The notes under the pieces were generated by a model. The model was not told the DNA's origin. It did no database searches and worked only from the letters and a program-made list of their open reading frames with translations. A DNA stretch of 64,000 nt from Membranihabitans maritimus (GTDB taxonomy: Bacteria; Bacteroidota; Bacteroidia; Chitinophagales; Saprospiraceae): positions 62,001 through 126,000 of the forward strand of contig NZ_JAJSLW010000013.1 of assembly GCF_021729145.1 (NCBI RefSeq), read 5' to 3'. A program made the translations under genes and the position numbers. Of the stretch, positions 8,037 through 17,050 are shown piece after piece (position 1 is the first letter of the stretch; every line of letters starts with the position of its first letter).

Positions 8037-10679
8037 CTACGCTTCTATTTGAGCTTCAATTAGATCCGATAATTTAGCTATTGCTCCAGGAATACCATCT
8101 GGATTTTTTCCGCCAGCAGAAGCAAAAAACGGTTGACCTCCACCCCCGCCTTTAATTAATGAGGATACTTCACGGATTAATTTACCCGCATTAAGGTCAT
8201 ATCTTTCGACCAAACTTTTATCAATATGAATCATAATATTGGCACTTTCGCCGCTTTGATCCCCAATAACCACAATTGCCGGTGAATATTGATCCGCTAT
8301 TTCAAAAACAATATTCTTCAGATTCTTTGAATCCAGACCATCTGTATATGCTGACAAAACCGAATACCCCTTTTTATCCACTACCTTTTGGAGCAAGGTC
8401 TTTTTCAAATCTTGGCTTTTAGCCAGTTTTACAATTTCTAACTCCTTAATTAATTCTTTATTTTCTTGTAATAAATTTTCTACCTGGCCTGCAACGTTTA
8501 CAGGATTTTTGAACAACGACCGTATCGATGATAGTTCTTCCACCTCCCTGTCAAGATAGTCGAGTGCAGAATATCCAGTCACGGCTTCTATTCTCCGTAT
8601 ACCCGAAGCAACTGAACTCTCGGAAGTAATTCGAAACAATCTTATTTTGGAAGTTGTACTCACATGACATCCACCGCATAGTTCCTTTGAATATTTTTCA
8701 TCAAATATGATCATTCGTACTTTCTCCCCATATTTTTCACCAAAAAGCATAGTAGCACCTTCCTCTTTTGCCTGTTCAATAGGAACTTCTCTCCTTTCAT
8801 CCAGGATTATATCCTCCCCTATCTTTGCATTGACTATTTTTTCGATTGTATCCAATTGTTCTCTGGTCACTTTTTCATAGTGACTAAAATCAAACCTCAA
8901 ATATTTATCCGAAACCAACGATCCTTTTTGTTGGACATGATCCCCAAGAACATTCCTGAGGGCAGCATGAAGTAAGTGCGTAGCACTATGGTTATTCTCA
9001 GTAGCTCTTCTTCTCGCTACATTAATTTCGGCATGAAAAGGCTCCACCGGATCCTCCGGTAATTGGTCTACGATGTGTACAATCAATTCATTTTCACGGA
9101 CAGTATCCAACACTTTGATTCTTTGTCCGGATTGGCTGACCAATATGCCTGTATCACCAATTTGTCCACCTCCTTCAGCATAAAAAGGAGTTCGGTTAAG
9201 GACAATCTGGTTTACTTTTTTATTCTTTTTAGTAACTTCCCTAGTTCGGGTAATGTATACAGGGTAAGCCTCTGTATGGTCATAACCAATAAATTCAGTA
9301 GACTTATCCTCTTTGTAAATATTCCAATCTCCTACTTTCTGTACTGCGTCTTTTCTCGATCGGTCTTTTTGCTCTTTCAATGACTTTTCAAAACCTGCAA
9401 AATCTACATCCAGACCTTGTTCTTTAGCCATTAATGCTGTCAAATCAATAGGGAACCCATACGTATCATATAATAAGAACGCATCCTGGCCCGACACAAT
9501 TTCACCTTTTACCTCAAGCATATTAAAACGCTGAATTCCATCTTCCAATGTTCTGAGAAAGCTCTTTTCTTCTTCTTTTACCACACGAGCTACAAAATCC
9601 TCCTGGGCCTTTAGCTCTGGAAATACAACTTCAAATCTATCAGCTAAAAGACCAATTAACTTAGTTAACAAAGGTTGCTTCCAATCCAAAAAAGTATAAT
9701 AATACCGTACTGCTCTTCTCAAAATCCTACGTATCACATAACCTGCCCCACTATTTCCGGGGATCTGTCCATCTGCAATTGTAAAAGCCACCGCCCTCAA
9801 ATGATCTGCAACTACCCTAAATGCAGTATCTACTTTTTCATTCGGACCGTACTTATTATGATATTTAACTCCGGTAATTGATTGGATTTCTTCAATAAAT
9901 GGCGTAAAAATATCAGATTCGTAATTTGATTTCTTACCCTGTATTGCCATACAAAGTCTTTCAAATCCCATCCCTGTATCTATGTGTTTCTCGGGAAGAG
10001 TTTGTAGGTCACCGGAAGCCATCCTATTAAATTGGATAAATACCAGGTTCCATATTTCGATCACCATCGGATGATCTTTGTTAACCAACGAAGCACCGTC
10101 CGTTTTACGTCTCTCTTCATCAGTCCTAAGGTCGATATGTATCTCAGAGCAAGGACCACAAGGACCTGTTTCACCCATTTCCCAGAAATTATCCTCCTTT
10201 GAGCCATCGAGAATACGATCTTCAGGTAAGTAGTTCCTCCAAAGATCATAAGCTTCCTCATCTCTTTCCAAACCATCCTTTGTATCTCCTTCAAAAATAG
10301 TCGCATATAACCGGTCTGATGCCAACCCATATACTTTTGTTAACAATTCCCAGGACCAATCAATAACTTCCTTTTTGAAATAATCTCCAAATGACCAATT
10401 TCCCAACATTTCAAACATGGTATGATGATAACTATCAATTCCCACTTCTTCAAGGTCATTATGTTTTCCTGAAACGCGCAGACATTTTTGGGTATCCACC
10501 ACCCTGCTATCAACTATTTCCTTAGTACCCAGGAAATAATCTTTAAATTGATTCATTCCCGCATTGGTGAACATCAGGGATGGATCACTATTATTAACGA
10601 TCGGAGCTGAAGGAACATATTTATGTCCCTTTTCCTTAAAAAAGTCAAAAAACCTTTGCCTTATTTCTCCCGACTGCAT
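8037..10679 (-). CDS. alaS: Alanyl-tRNA synthetase
   Basis: An 880-residue class II synthetase charging tRNA-Ala, of full length for the bacterial enzyme. The catalytic domain starts with IRQRFFDFFKEKGH and PSLMFTNAGMNQFKDYFLG (motif 1-2 region), and contains the aspartate-rich GFERLCMAIQGK motif 3 region. The editing domain has the metal-binding pattern NNHSATHLLH and, further on, CGGCH. The C-Ala domain contains a coiled coil (QVENLLQENKELIKELE) and the glycine-rich end KGGGGGQPFFASAGG. It is divergent from the M23 peptidase gene with a 130-base AT-rich gap. Everything needed for activity is present. Confidence 0.99.
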   Translation of the reverse strand: MQSGEIRQRFFDFFKEKGHKYVPSAPIVNNSDPSLMFTNAGMNQFKDYFLGTKEIVDSRVVDTQKCLRVSGKHNDLEEVGIDSYHHTMFEMLGNWSFGDYFKKEVIDWSWELLTKVYGLASDRLYATIFEGDTKDGLERDEEAYDLWRNYLPEDRILDGSKEDNFWEMGETGPCGPCSEIHIDLRTDEERRKTDGASLVNKDHPMVIEIWNLVFIQFNRMASGDLQTLPEKHIDTGMGFERLCMAIQGKKSNYESDIFTPFIEEIQSITGVKYHNKYGPNEKVDTAFRVVADHLRAVAFTIADGQIPGNSGAGYVIRRILRRAVRYYYTFLDWKQPLLTKLIGLLADRFEVVFPELKAQEDFVARVVKEEEKSFLRTLEDGIQRFNMLEVKGEIVSGQDAFLLYDTYGFPIDLTALMAKEQGLDVDFAGFEKSLKEQKDRSRKDAVQKVGDWNIYKEDKSTEFIGYDHTEAYPVYITRTREVTKKNKKVNQIVLNRTPFYAEGGGQIGDTGILVSQSGQRIKVLDTVRENELIVHIVDQLPEDPVEPFHAEINVARRRATENNHSATHLLHAALRNVLGDHVQQKGSLVSDKYLRFDFSHYEKVTREQLDTIEKIVNAKIGEDIILDERREVPIEQAKEEGATMLFGEKYGEKVRMIIFDEKYSKELCGGCHVSTTSKIRLFRITSESSVASGIRRIEAVTGYSALDYLDREVEELSSIRSLFKNPVNVAGQVENLLQENKELIKELEIVKLAKSQDLKKTLLQKVVDKKGYSVLSAYTDGLDSKNLKNIVFEIADQYSPAIVVIGDQSGESANIMIHIDKSLVERYDLNAGKLIREVSSLIKGGGGGQPFFASAGGKNPDGIPGAIAKLSDLIEAQIEA

Positions 10680-10809
10680 AAAATGTTAATTTTTTTTATA
10701 TTATATATATATTAAATAAATTTGTATGTTTTTGAGTGCTTACATGTAATTTTATATACATTGCTACGTTTGATCAAATGTACTATTATATTCGAAATTC
10801 CGTACATAA

Positions 10810-11796
10810 ATGAGTAAAGAGAAATTTGTATTTAACCCCCAAACTCTTCGATACGAAAAGGCTAAAACTTCACTATTTTTAAAAACTTTCAAAGTAATTG
10901 GTTTTTTAAGTTTGGCTCTCGTATTCGGTTTTTTCTCCTTCTATTATTTGAGCTCCAAAATTCCGGGCGTCAATTTTAAGGAGAAAGAATTGAAAAAAGA
11001 ACTAAAACAAATGGAAATTAAATTCAATTTGGTTCAGGACCAATTGAATATGATGAGTTCTGTATTGGAAAATATCCACTCCAGAAATTCCAACATACAC
11101 AAAATCGTATTTGGGACTGACCCCATGGACAACAATGTCTGGAATGGAGGGGTCGGTGGTCATCAACAATACAATGAATTAATTAATTTTAATTCAAAAG
11201 ACCTTATTGTTGGAACACTTAATAAAGCTGACCGACTTTCAAGAAAATTAACACTACAGTCAAAAGAACTCGATAAGCTGGAAGATATGACTCTCGAAAG
11301 AGAAGAAATTCTTCATTCAACACCTTCTATAAAACCTGTCAGAGAGGATAAATTGAAAAGAAATGTTCAATACCTTTCCGGTTTTGGCATGAGAATGCAT
11401 CCTATCCACAAAATTGCAAAATTCCACGAAGGAATAGACTTTACGGCTCCTGAAGGTACCAAAATTCAAGCGACCGGAAACGGTGTTATCTCCAGGGTAG
11501 AAAATAAATCAACAGGTTACGGATTAAACGTTGTAATCGACCATGGCCATGATTATGAAACTTTGTACGCGCATATGAAAGAAATTTTCGTAAAAGAAGG
11601 ACAAAAAGTTGAAAAAGGGGAACTAATAGGACTTATCGGAGATACCGGAACTTCTACGGCTCCACATCTTCACTACGAAGTAAGATACAAAGGTGATCCG
11701 GTCAACCCTATACAATATGTTATGGACGGTCTTACTCCTGAAGAATATTCAAAGTTGATAAAAATGGCTTCCGAATCCAATAAGTCACTGGATTGA
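10810..11796 (+). CDS. M23 family metallopeptidase (LytM/peptidoglycan DD-endopeptidase type)
   Basis: A 328-residue cell-wall endopeptidase. A single membrane helix at about 28-48 anchors it, followed by a coiled coil at about 55-90. The C-terminal M23 domain (190-300) retains zinc ligands His206 and Asp210 (HEGID), His255 in LYAH and the HLH pair His286/His288. It is expected to cut peptidoglycan cross-links in the periplasm or to act as an envelope regulator. The alaS-M23 divergent arrangement is common in Bacteroidota. The N terminus (KFVFNPQTLRYEK) is characteristic of this subfamily and supports ATG at 10810. Confidence 0.93.
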   Translation: MSKEKFVFNPQTLRYEKAKTSLFLKTFKVIGFLSLALVFGFFSFYYLSSKIPGVNFKEKELKKELKQMEIKFNLVQDQLNMMSSVLENIHSRNSNIHKIVFGTDPMDNNVWNGGVGGHQQYNELINFNSKDLIVGTLNKADRLSRKLTLQSKELDKLEDMTLEREEILHSTPSIKPVREDKLKRNVQYLSGFGMRMHPIHKIAKFHEGIDFTAPEGTKIQATGNGVISRVENKSTGYGLNVVIDHGHDYETLYAHMKEIFVKEGQKVEKGELIGLIGDTGTSTAPHLHYEVRYKGDPVNPIQYVMDGLTPEEYSKLIKMASESNKSLD

Positions 11797-12376
11797 AAAG
11801 TAATAATTATGTACTGTATACCAGGTAATTTTATCAACCAGTTCAATCAAGCATAGAAGCAGTAAATCATTTCTTTTCAATGCTTAAGCTTTAGCGGAAA
11901 ATACAATTATTATTTATTCTTCCATAGGCTATATTGGGATGGATCCTTGGAATTGCGATAGTAATTATCGAGATGACAGGGGTTAATACAGGGGTATATG
12001 TCAAGAAACCGAAAGCGATTACCAAAACGTTGTCCGAATTTCTCGATGGTCATAAATTGTCCCTTGACGCTACTACATATATACATTTTATAAAATCAAT
12101 ATTCTATTTTCTAAAATACCCACTATCACTTGCACCTAATTATTTACCAGATCTGAATGGCATTTTAAACACTACTCCAAATACTGGATGCCGGGACGGA
12201 AATTGCATATATATATCCTCCAATTCAACAATCATACAAACCAAATGAATTTTGCTAGCGGCATTACAAGCACTAGGTTCAACCTCAGGGTCAAAGTTTC
12301 AGGCAGTAACACCTGTCTGGAAAATTTAGTAAATTCCCCGGATTAGAATTATCTTCGCATCAAAATTTAGCAAATT
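11797..12376. other. 580-base gap with no supported gene
   Basis: Between the M23 gene and gatB. A reading frame of 104 codons (11934-12248, plus strand) exists, but its translation has no recognisable motif, begins with an odd hydrophobic stretch, lacks a typical composition and sits in AT-rich DNA; I do not call it. No tRNA-like cloverleaf or long inverted repeat was found. The last 30 bases hold the candidate gatB promoter. Confidence 0.5.
12350..12357 (+). promoter_or_regulatory. Candidate gatB promoter -7 box
   Basis: TATCTTCG lies 19 bases before the gatB ATG and differs by one base from the Bacteroidota -7 consensus TAnnTTTG. A convincing TTTG at -33 is not visible (the spacer region reads TTAGTAAATT), so this is only a likely site. 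Confidence 0.35.
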
Positions 12377-13825
12377 ATGAATTTGAATAACTTGGAAAGT
12401 GTAATAGGATTGGAAGTTCATATCCAGGTTAACACTGCTTCAAAAGCTTTCGCCCCTGAAGCAGCCAGCTTTACTTCAACTCCTAATGAACATATCAGTC
12501 CTGTCAGTCTTGCGCTCCCCGGCACCCTGCCAGTAATGAATAAAAAACATATTGAAAAAGCCGTACGACTGGGATTGGCACTTGGATGTAAAATAAATCC
12601 AAGGAATTATTTCGACCGAAAAAATTATTTTTACGCCGATTTACCAAAAGGTTATCAAATCACACAAGACGGGGATCCTATTTGCCTGGGAGGATCACTG
12701 ACTTTATCTGGTAATAGGAAAATCAATATTCACCATATCCATATGGAAGAAGACGCAGGTAAATCAATCCATGATATAGATCCTTTAAATACACTTCTAG
12801 ACTATAACAGAGCTGGAGTCCCCCTCCTTGAACTCGTTACCCAACCTGATCTTAAAAACGGTGAGGAGGTGGAAGAGTTTGTCAATACGCTGAGGCGATT
12901 GGTCCGATATATTGATGTATCAGATGGAATTATGCAAGAAGGTTCCCTTCGATGTGATGTCAATCTTTCCCTCCGCGAAAGAGGAAGTACTGAATTAAAT
13001 ACACGCTGTGAAATAAAAAATATCAATTCAGCTTCTAATGCTAAAAAAGCAGTTGAACAAGAAATTAAAAGACAACTTTCGATCCTTAAAAAGGGTGGTA
13101 CAATTGCGCAACAAACCCTGGATTTCAACCTAAAAACCCAAAAACTAACCGTCACACGAGAAAAAGAAGATGCACACGATTACAGGTATTTTCCGGAACC
13201 AGACCTCTCTCCCATTGATCTTAACGAAGAATATATCGAGAAGGTAAAACAAAACATGGGACGGCTCCCGGATGACTACTTCAAAATGTTGACTGAAGAA
13301 TATAAGATCAGCGAATACGAAGCAAACATCCTTGTTGAATCAAAAGAATTATCTGATTACACGATTAAGCTTATTAAATCGAGTGAATTAAAAATCAGAA
13401 CTATTACAAATTTTATCATTAATAAATATTTGCCAGAGGTTAAAACGGGTACTGATGAGCTGGAATCCTACCCTCTTAATAGTGATCAAATTATTGGATT
13501 TTTAGAATTAATAGAATCTGAGAAGATAACTATCTCTTCAGCCTATCAAAATTTGTTACCAGCACTGTTGAAAAATCCAGAAAAGGATCCAAAAAAACTA
13601 ATAAAAGATTTGGACCTTATTCAGGATTTTGATTCCAACGCTTTGAAATCAATAATTTTAGATATATTAGAAAAAAATCCTGAATTGTTGAAAAAATACA
13701 AGAATGGGAGAAAAAATCTTTTCGGGTTTTTCATGGGTGAGGTAATGAAAGCCTCAAAAGGAAAAAGCAATCCCAAAGAAGCCAAGAAAGTTCTTGGTGA
13801 AATATTAAATAAAAGTGATGGTTGA
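12377..13825 (+). CDS. gatB: Asp-tRNA(Asn)/Glu-tRNA(Gln) amidotransferase subunit B
   Basis: A 482-residue GatB, the subunit that binds the misacylated tRNA and phosphorylates it before amidation with ammonia from GatA. The start SVIGLEVHIQVNT, the segment LPKGYQITQ and the signature region HMEEDAGKSIHD followed by DYNRAGVPLLELVTQPD are diagnostic. The C-terminal YqeY-like helical domain runs from about 340 to the end, closing with GFFMGEVMKASKGKSNP. gatA and gatC are not in this window, which is normal as they are often dispersed in Bacteroidota. Its last 11 bases overlap the MerR gene, implying coupled translation. Confidence 0.98.
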   Translation: MNLNNLESVIGLEVHIQVNTASKAFAPEAASFTSTPNEHISPVSLALPGTLPVMNKKHIEKAVRLGLALGCKINPRNYFDRKNYFYADLPKGYQITQDGDPICLGGSLTLSGNRKINIHHIHMEEDAGKSIHDIDPLNTLLDYNRAGVPLLELVTQPDLKNGEEVEEFVNTLRRLVRYIDVSDGIMQEGSLRCDVNLSLRERGSTELNTRCEIKNINSASNAKKAVEQEIKRQLSILKKGGTIAQQTLDFNLKTQKLTVTREKEDAHDYRYFPEPDLSPIDLNEEYIEKVKQNMGRLPDDYFKMLTEEYKISEYEANILVESKELSDYTIKLIKSSELKIRTITNFIINKYLPEVKTGTDELESYPLNSDQIIGFLELIESEKITISSAYQNLLPALLKNPEKDPKKLIKDLDLIQDFDSNALKSIILDILEKNPELLKKYKNGRKNLFGFFMGEVMKASKGKSNPKEAKKVLGEILNKSDG

Positions 13826-14150
13826 TATCCAAAAACTAACAAAACTGTATTATACAATCGGCGAAGTTGCAAAACTTTTTGATGTTTCTACGTCGCTCTT
13901 ACGCTATTGGGAGTCAGAATTTCCCCAGATCAATCCGGGAAAAACGAATAAAGGTGATCGAAGATATACCAAGAAGGATATTCAAAAAATAAAAACTATA
14001 TATATTCTGCTTAAAGAAGAAGGCTTTACCATAGAAGGTGCCAAATCTGCTTACAAAAAGAGAGAAGAAAGGGATAATAAATTAGAGGAAATAAAGGTAA
14101 AACTCAATACCATTCAAAAGGAAATGAAAAAAATGAGAAATCATTTGTAA
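13815..14150 (+). CDS. MerR-family transcriptional regulator
   Basis: A 111-residue DNA-binding protein. The winged-helix MerR domain occupies residues 9-78: YYTIGEVAKLFDVSTSLLRYW is the helix-turn-helix and GDRRYTKKDIQKI the wing. The rest is a short coiled coil for dimerisation (residues 80-110). There is no effector-binding domain and no metal-binding cysteines, so an inducer cannot be guessed. This short form is common next to the M23 and alaS genes in Bacteroidota. Its 3' end overlaps the convergent ABC ATPase gene by 10 bases, leaving no room for a terminator between them. Confidence 0.9.
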   Translation: MMVDIQKLTKLYYTIGEVAKLFDVSTSLLRYWESEFPQINPGKTNKGDRRYTKKDIQKIKTIYILLKEEGFTIEGAKSAYKKREERDNKLEEIKVKLNTIQKEMKKMRNHL

Positions 14151-14758
14151 TCAGGGATATATATTTGTTCTCTGCAAAACGCATATTCCCTTTCATCATT
14201 AGAAGCTACCAGTATCAACTTTTCTCTTCCGAATTCATCGACTAATTGACGATACCATTCAACTCCTGCTTTATCCAAATTACTGCATGGTTCATCCAGA
14301 AATAAAACCGGCACATCCATAGAAATCGTAAGGAGTAGTCGCAATCTCTGATACATACCACTACTTAGGCTACTCACCTTTTTCTCCTTGTGAGATTGAA
14401 AGTCAAGTTTCCCGATGAAATCATCTACTGTCTCAAGGGTAAAATGAGATCTAAAAGAAGTAAAAAACTCAATTACTTCAGATACTGAAAATTGTTCATC
14501 AAAAAACAATTGAGGTGAGCAAAAGGAAAAATATCTAAACCAGTTATATCTTTTCACTTCCTTTTCACCTCCTGACCATTTAATAGAGCCTGAGGTATGT
14601 TCAACCATCCCCGATATGACCTTTAGTAGCGTTGACTTCCCACTACCATTACTCCCCAATACGGCAATTCTTTCCCCTGATTTAAAGTGTGCTGAAAATC
14701 CGGAAAAGACAGTTGAATAATTATACTCCTTAGACAATCCCTCGACTTCTATATCCAT
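14141..14758 (-). CDS. ABC transporter ATP-binding protein (no permease nearby)
   Basis: A compact 205-residue nucleotide-binding domain. Walker A is GSNGSGKST (35-43), the signature is SSLSSGMYQRL, and Walker B is VLFLDEP. The H-loop, normally a histidine, reads VASNDE with Asn187 in that place, a substitution that can weaken ATP hydrolysis; similar short ABC proteins of Bacteroidota often show it. Size and architecture resemble CcmA-like export ATPases, but no partner membrane gene is adjacent. It starts 10 bases after the lpxA stop and may be the last gene of the lipid A operon. The substrate is unknown. Confidence 0.85.
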   Translation of the reverse strand: MDIEVEGLSKEYNYSTVFSGFSAHFKSGERIAVLGSNGSGKSTLLKVISGMVEHTSGSIKWSGGEKEVKRYNWFRYFSFCSPQLFFDEQFSVSEVIEFFTSFRSHFTLETVDDFIGKLDFQSHKEKKVSSLSSGMYQRLRLLLTISMDVPVLFLDEPCSNLDKAGVEWYRQLVDEFGREKLILVASNDEREYAFCREQIYIPDYK

Positions 14759-14768
14759 ATGGAAATGG

Positions 14769-15554
14769 TTACCTGCTCTTGTATCCCCTGATTAGTCCTC
14801 TTTTACTTTCAGCAATAAATTTCAAAATATTATCTTTAAATGGCGAGTCGGGGGCATCCTTAATTATTATATCTACTCCCTGTCTGACATTATTTCCTTT
14901 TACGTATAAGGTACGATATAGATCTTCAATAAGGTGTACATCTTCAGAACTAAACCCTCTTCTTCGAAGACCGATAGTATTTACTCCCGCGAAAGCCAAT
15001 GGCTCTCTGGCCGCCTTTATGTATGGAGGAACATCTTTTCTAACCAAAGCCCCTCCCCCGATAAAAGAGTGAGCTCCCACTTTCACAAACTGGTGAACAG
15101 CAGTCAAACCACCTAATTGAACATACTCATCAAGCTGAATATGCCCAGCCAGATTTACGTTATTTGCGAGAATACAATTCCTGGAAAGAATACAATCGTG
15201 AGCCACATGAACATATGCCATTAAAAGACAATTATCCCCAATGGTAGTTGCCAAATTTGCGGTAGTTCCTTTGTTTAATGTACAATATTCCCTAATAATC
15301 ACATTATTCCCAATAACCAACAAAGTATCTTCACCTTTATATTTTAGATCCTGTGGTATAGCTCCCAACACCGCTCCGGGAAATATTTTGCAATTTTTGC
15401 CGATTCGTACTCCATCCATGATTGTGACGTGAGGTCCAATCCATGTTCCCTCTCCTATTTCTACATCCCCAGCTATGGTAGTGAAAGGCTCCACTTCTAC
15501 ATTATCAGCCAATTTTGCTGCGGGATGAATAAACGCATTATCATTTACAATCAT
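14769..15554 (-). CDS. lpxA: Acyl-ACP--UDP-N-acetylglucosamine O-acyltransferase
   Basis: A 261-residue left-handed beta-helix enzyme performing the first step of lipid A synthesis, transfer of a 3-hydroxyacyl chain to UDP-GlcNAc. Hexapeptide repeats run from residue 8 to about 185. The catalytic His is His119 in VHVAHDC, and the C-terminal helical domain begins near GLRRRGFSSEDV. It acts in the cytoplasm as a trimer. Its start overlaps the fabZ stop by 4 bases (ATGA type), so it is translated in series with fabZ and lpxC. Confidence 0.98.
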   Translation of the reverse strand: MIVNDNAFIHPAAKLADNVEVEPFTTIAGDVEIGEGTWIGPHVTIMDGVRIGKNCKIFPGAVLGAIPQDLKYKGEDTLLVIGNNVIIREYCTLNKGTTANLATTIGDNCLLMAYVHVAHDCILSRNCILANNVNLAGHIQLDEYVQLGGLTAVHQFVKVGAHSFIGGGALVRKDVPPYIKAAREPLAFAGVNTIGLRRRGFSSEDVHLIEDLYRTLYVKGNNVRQGVDIIIKDAPDSPFKDNILKFIAESKRGLIRGYKSR

Positions 15555-16045
15555 GAGTTTTTTCTCTTTTCAATTTTTGCGGTAAAATCACCTTCTGAAA
15601 CTAATTCAGATCCTACGAATGCCGTACCATGCATGTGACAAATACCACGACGAATTGGATTCAATAATTCCATTTGCAAAATAAGTGTATCACCGGGACC
15701 TACCATCCTTCTAAACCTCGTATTATCTATTTTCAAAAAGTATGTGTCCCACTTCACTTCTTGATTCATTTGTGAAAGTGCTAATATTCCCCCCGTTTGG
15801 GCGAATGCTTCTACTTGAAGAACTCCCGGAAATATAGGATTCCCAGGAAAATGCCCCTGAAAACACTGTTCATTATACGTTAGGTTCTTCACACCCACTA
15901 CCCGCTCTTTTGACAATTCAATGATTTTATCTACCATTAAAAAGGGATACCTGTGTGGAAGCATCTCCATTATTTCCGACGTATCCTTTATGGGTGGAAG
16001 GTTGGGATCATATACCGGAATCTCTTTTTTATTTTTTCTATCCAT
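15551..16045 (-). CDS. fabZ: 3-hydroxyacyl-ACP dehydratase FabZ
   Basis: A 164-residue hot-dog-fold dehydratase of fatty acid synthesis. The catalytic His65 is in GHFPGNP and Glu79 in GVLQVEAFAQ. In most Bacteroidota FabZ is the C-terminal half of a fused LpxC-FabZ protein; here it is a separate reading frame that starts inside the last codons of lpxC (ATG shared within TATGGATAG, 8-base overlap, +1 frame). The first 20 residues (KKEIPVYDPNLPPIKD) look like the interdomain linker of the fused proteins, suggesting that the gene was split from a fusion or that a frameshift separates the halves. Confidence 0.95.
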   Translation of the reverse strand: MDRKNKKEIPVYDPNLPPIKDTSEIMEMLPHRYPFLMVDKIIELSKERVVGVKNLTYNEQCFQGHFPGNPIFPGVLQVEAFAQTGGILALSQMNQEVKWDTYFLKIDNTRFRRMVGPGDTLILQMELLNPIRRGICHMHGTAFVGSELVSEGDFTAKIEKRKNS

Positions 16046-16952
16046 AAAATAACTCTATTAAATGTCGAGCCAGATTAATGTTACCGGTATGTCCCGGCCT
16101 GACCGCTTGAATTTTACCTTTAATGTTCGAATTCAACAACGACAAATCTCCAATCATATCTAGTAATTTATGTCGTGCCGGTTCATTCTCATAAAACATT
16201 GGTCCATTTATCACATTATCTTTTACACTAACGTCCGAAACATTATTAATGTGCTGATTTAAAAATGTCTTAACGTCATATTCTGTTGCACCTGTATCTA
16301 CTAATACCACCGCATTAAATAAATCGCCTCCCTGAATTAACCCCTGTTCTATTAATCCTCGAATTTCAGAATACATACTGAATGTCCTCGCTTTGGAAAC
16401 TTCATTGAAATAATCCCCCCCCATTTTCCAATTAAATTCCTGATTCTCCAGGACCTTATTATCATATCTTACTACTACTTCATATTCCAGAGTATCATTG
16501 GGAGACAGCAAATACTCAGCTCCCGTATCAGGACAAATAAAGTTGATTATGTCATCTATTACAAGTTTGGTCAACTCCTCTCCTTCAAATTCCTGAATAC
16601 CGGCTATGCGAATCTTTTCCACGAAACTATGCGATCCTCCGTCTAAAATAGGAATTTCTTCACCTACTTCAATAAATAATTCCGCATCAGTAATATTTTC
16701 TGCATAAAAAGCAGACATAAGATGTTCTACAGTGGATACTGATCGTTCACCATTGCCTAAGGTAGTACATCGATTTGTAGAAATGACATTTGCCAGGTGG
16801 CATGGGATATAACCCAACTGACCATCCGGGTTTTGATATGAGAAATAAATACCTTTTTCAATAAAAGAAGGTCGTATCTCAATACGAGCTACCCCTCCAG
16901 TGTGGATGCCCACACCTTCAATTGTAAATTTGTTTGATAGCGTTTTACGCAT
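16038..16952 (-). CDS. lpxC: UDP-3-O-acyl-N-acetylglucosamine deacetylase
   Basis: A 304-residue zinc deacetylase catalysing the committed step of lipid A synthesis. Zinc ligands are His77 (STVEHLMSAF), His261 and Asp265 (RHKLLDMIGD); Glu76 is the general base and His288 in GHTGN the proton donor. The protein ends soon after GHTGN, exactly where fused LpxC-FabZ proteins of Bacteroidota continue into FabZ. Its stop lies 5 bases past the fabZ ATG. A candidate -7 box lies 25 bases upstream, so lpxC may have its own promoter although lpxD lies only 98 bases further upstream on the same strand. Confidence 0.97.
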   Translation of the reverse strand: MRKTLSNKFTIEGVGIHTGGVARIEIRPSFIEKGIYFSYQNPDGQLGYIPCHLANVISTNRCTTLGNGERSVSTVEHLMSAFYAENITDAELFIEVGEEIPILDGGSHSFVEKIRIAGIQEFEGEELTKLVIDDIINFICPDTGAEYLLSPNDTLEYEVVVRYDNKVLENQEFNWKMGGDYFNEVSKARTFSMYSEIRGLIEQGLIQGGDLFNAVVLVDTGATEYDVKTFLNQHINNVSDVSVKDNVINGPMFYENEPARHKLLDMIGDLSLLNSNIKGKIQAVRPGHTGNINLARHLIELFYG

Positions 16953-16976
16953 TAGGTATTATTATAAAAACTCGCA

Positions 16977-16984
16977 CAAAGATA
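16977..16984 (-). promoter_or_regulatory. Candidate lpxC promoter -7 box
   Basis: On the minus strand this reads TATCTTTG, a perfect match to the Bacteroidota -7 consensus TAnnTTTG, 24 bases before the lpxC ATG. No clear TTTG at -33 accompanies it, so the promoter is probable but not certain. Confidence 0.45.
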
Positions 16985-17050
16985 AGCCTTTCTCCATAAT
17001 TACGTGCCTATTTACATATTGTTAATCGAATTAACTTTTTATTTAATCGA

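Noticed and set aside
11934-12248. Open frame of 104 codons between the M23 gene and gatB
   Set aside because: No recognisable motif, unlikely composition, and no operon context; probably chance in AT-rich DNA.
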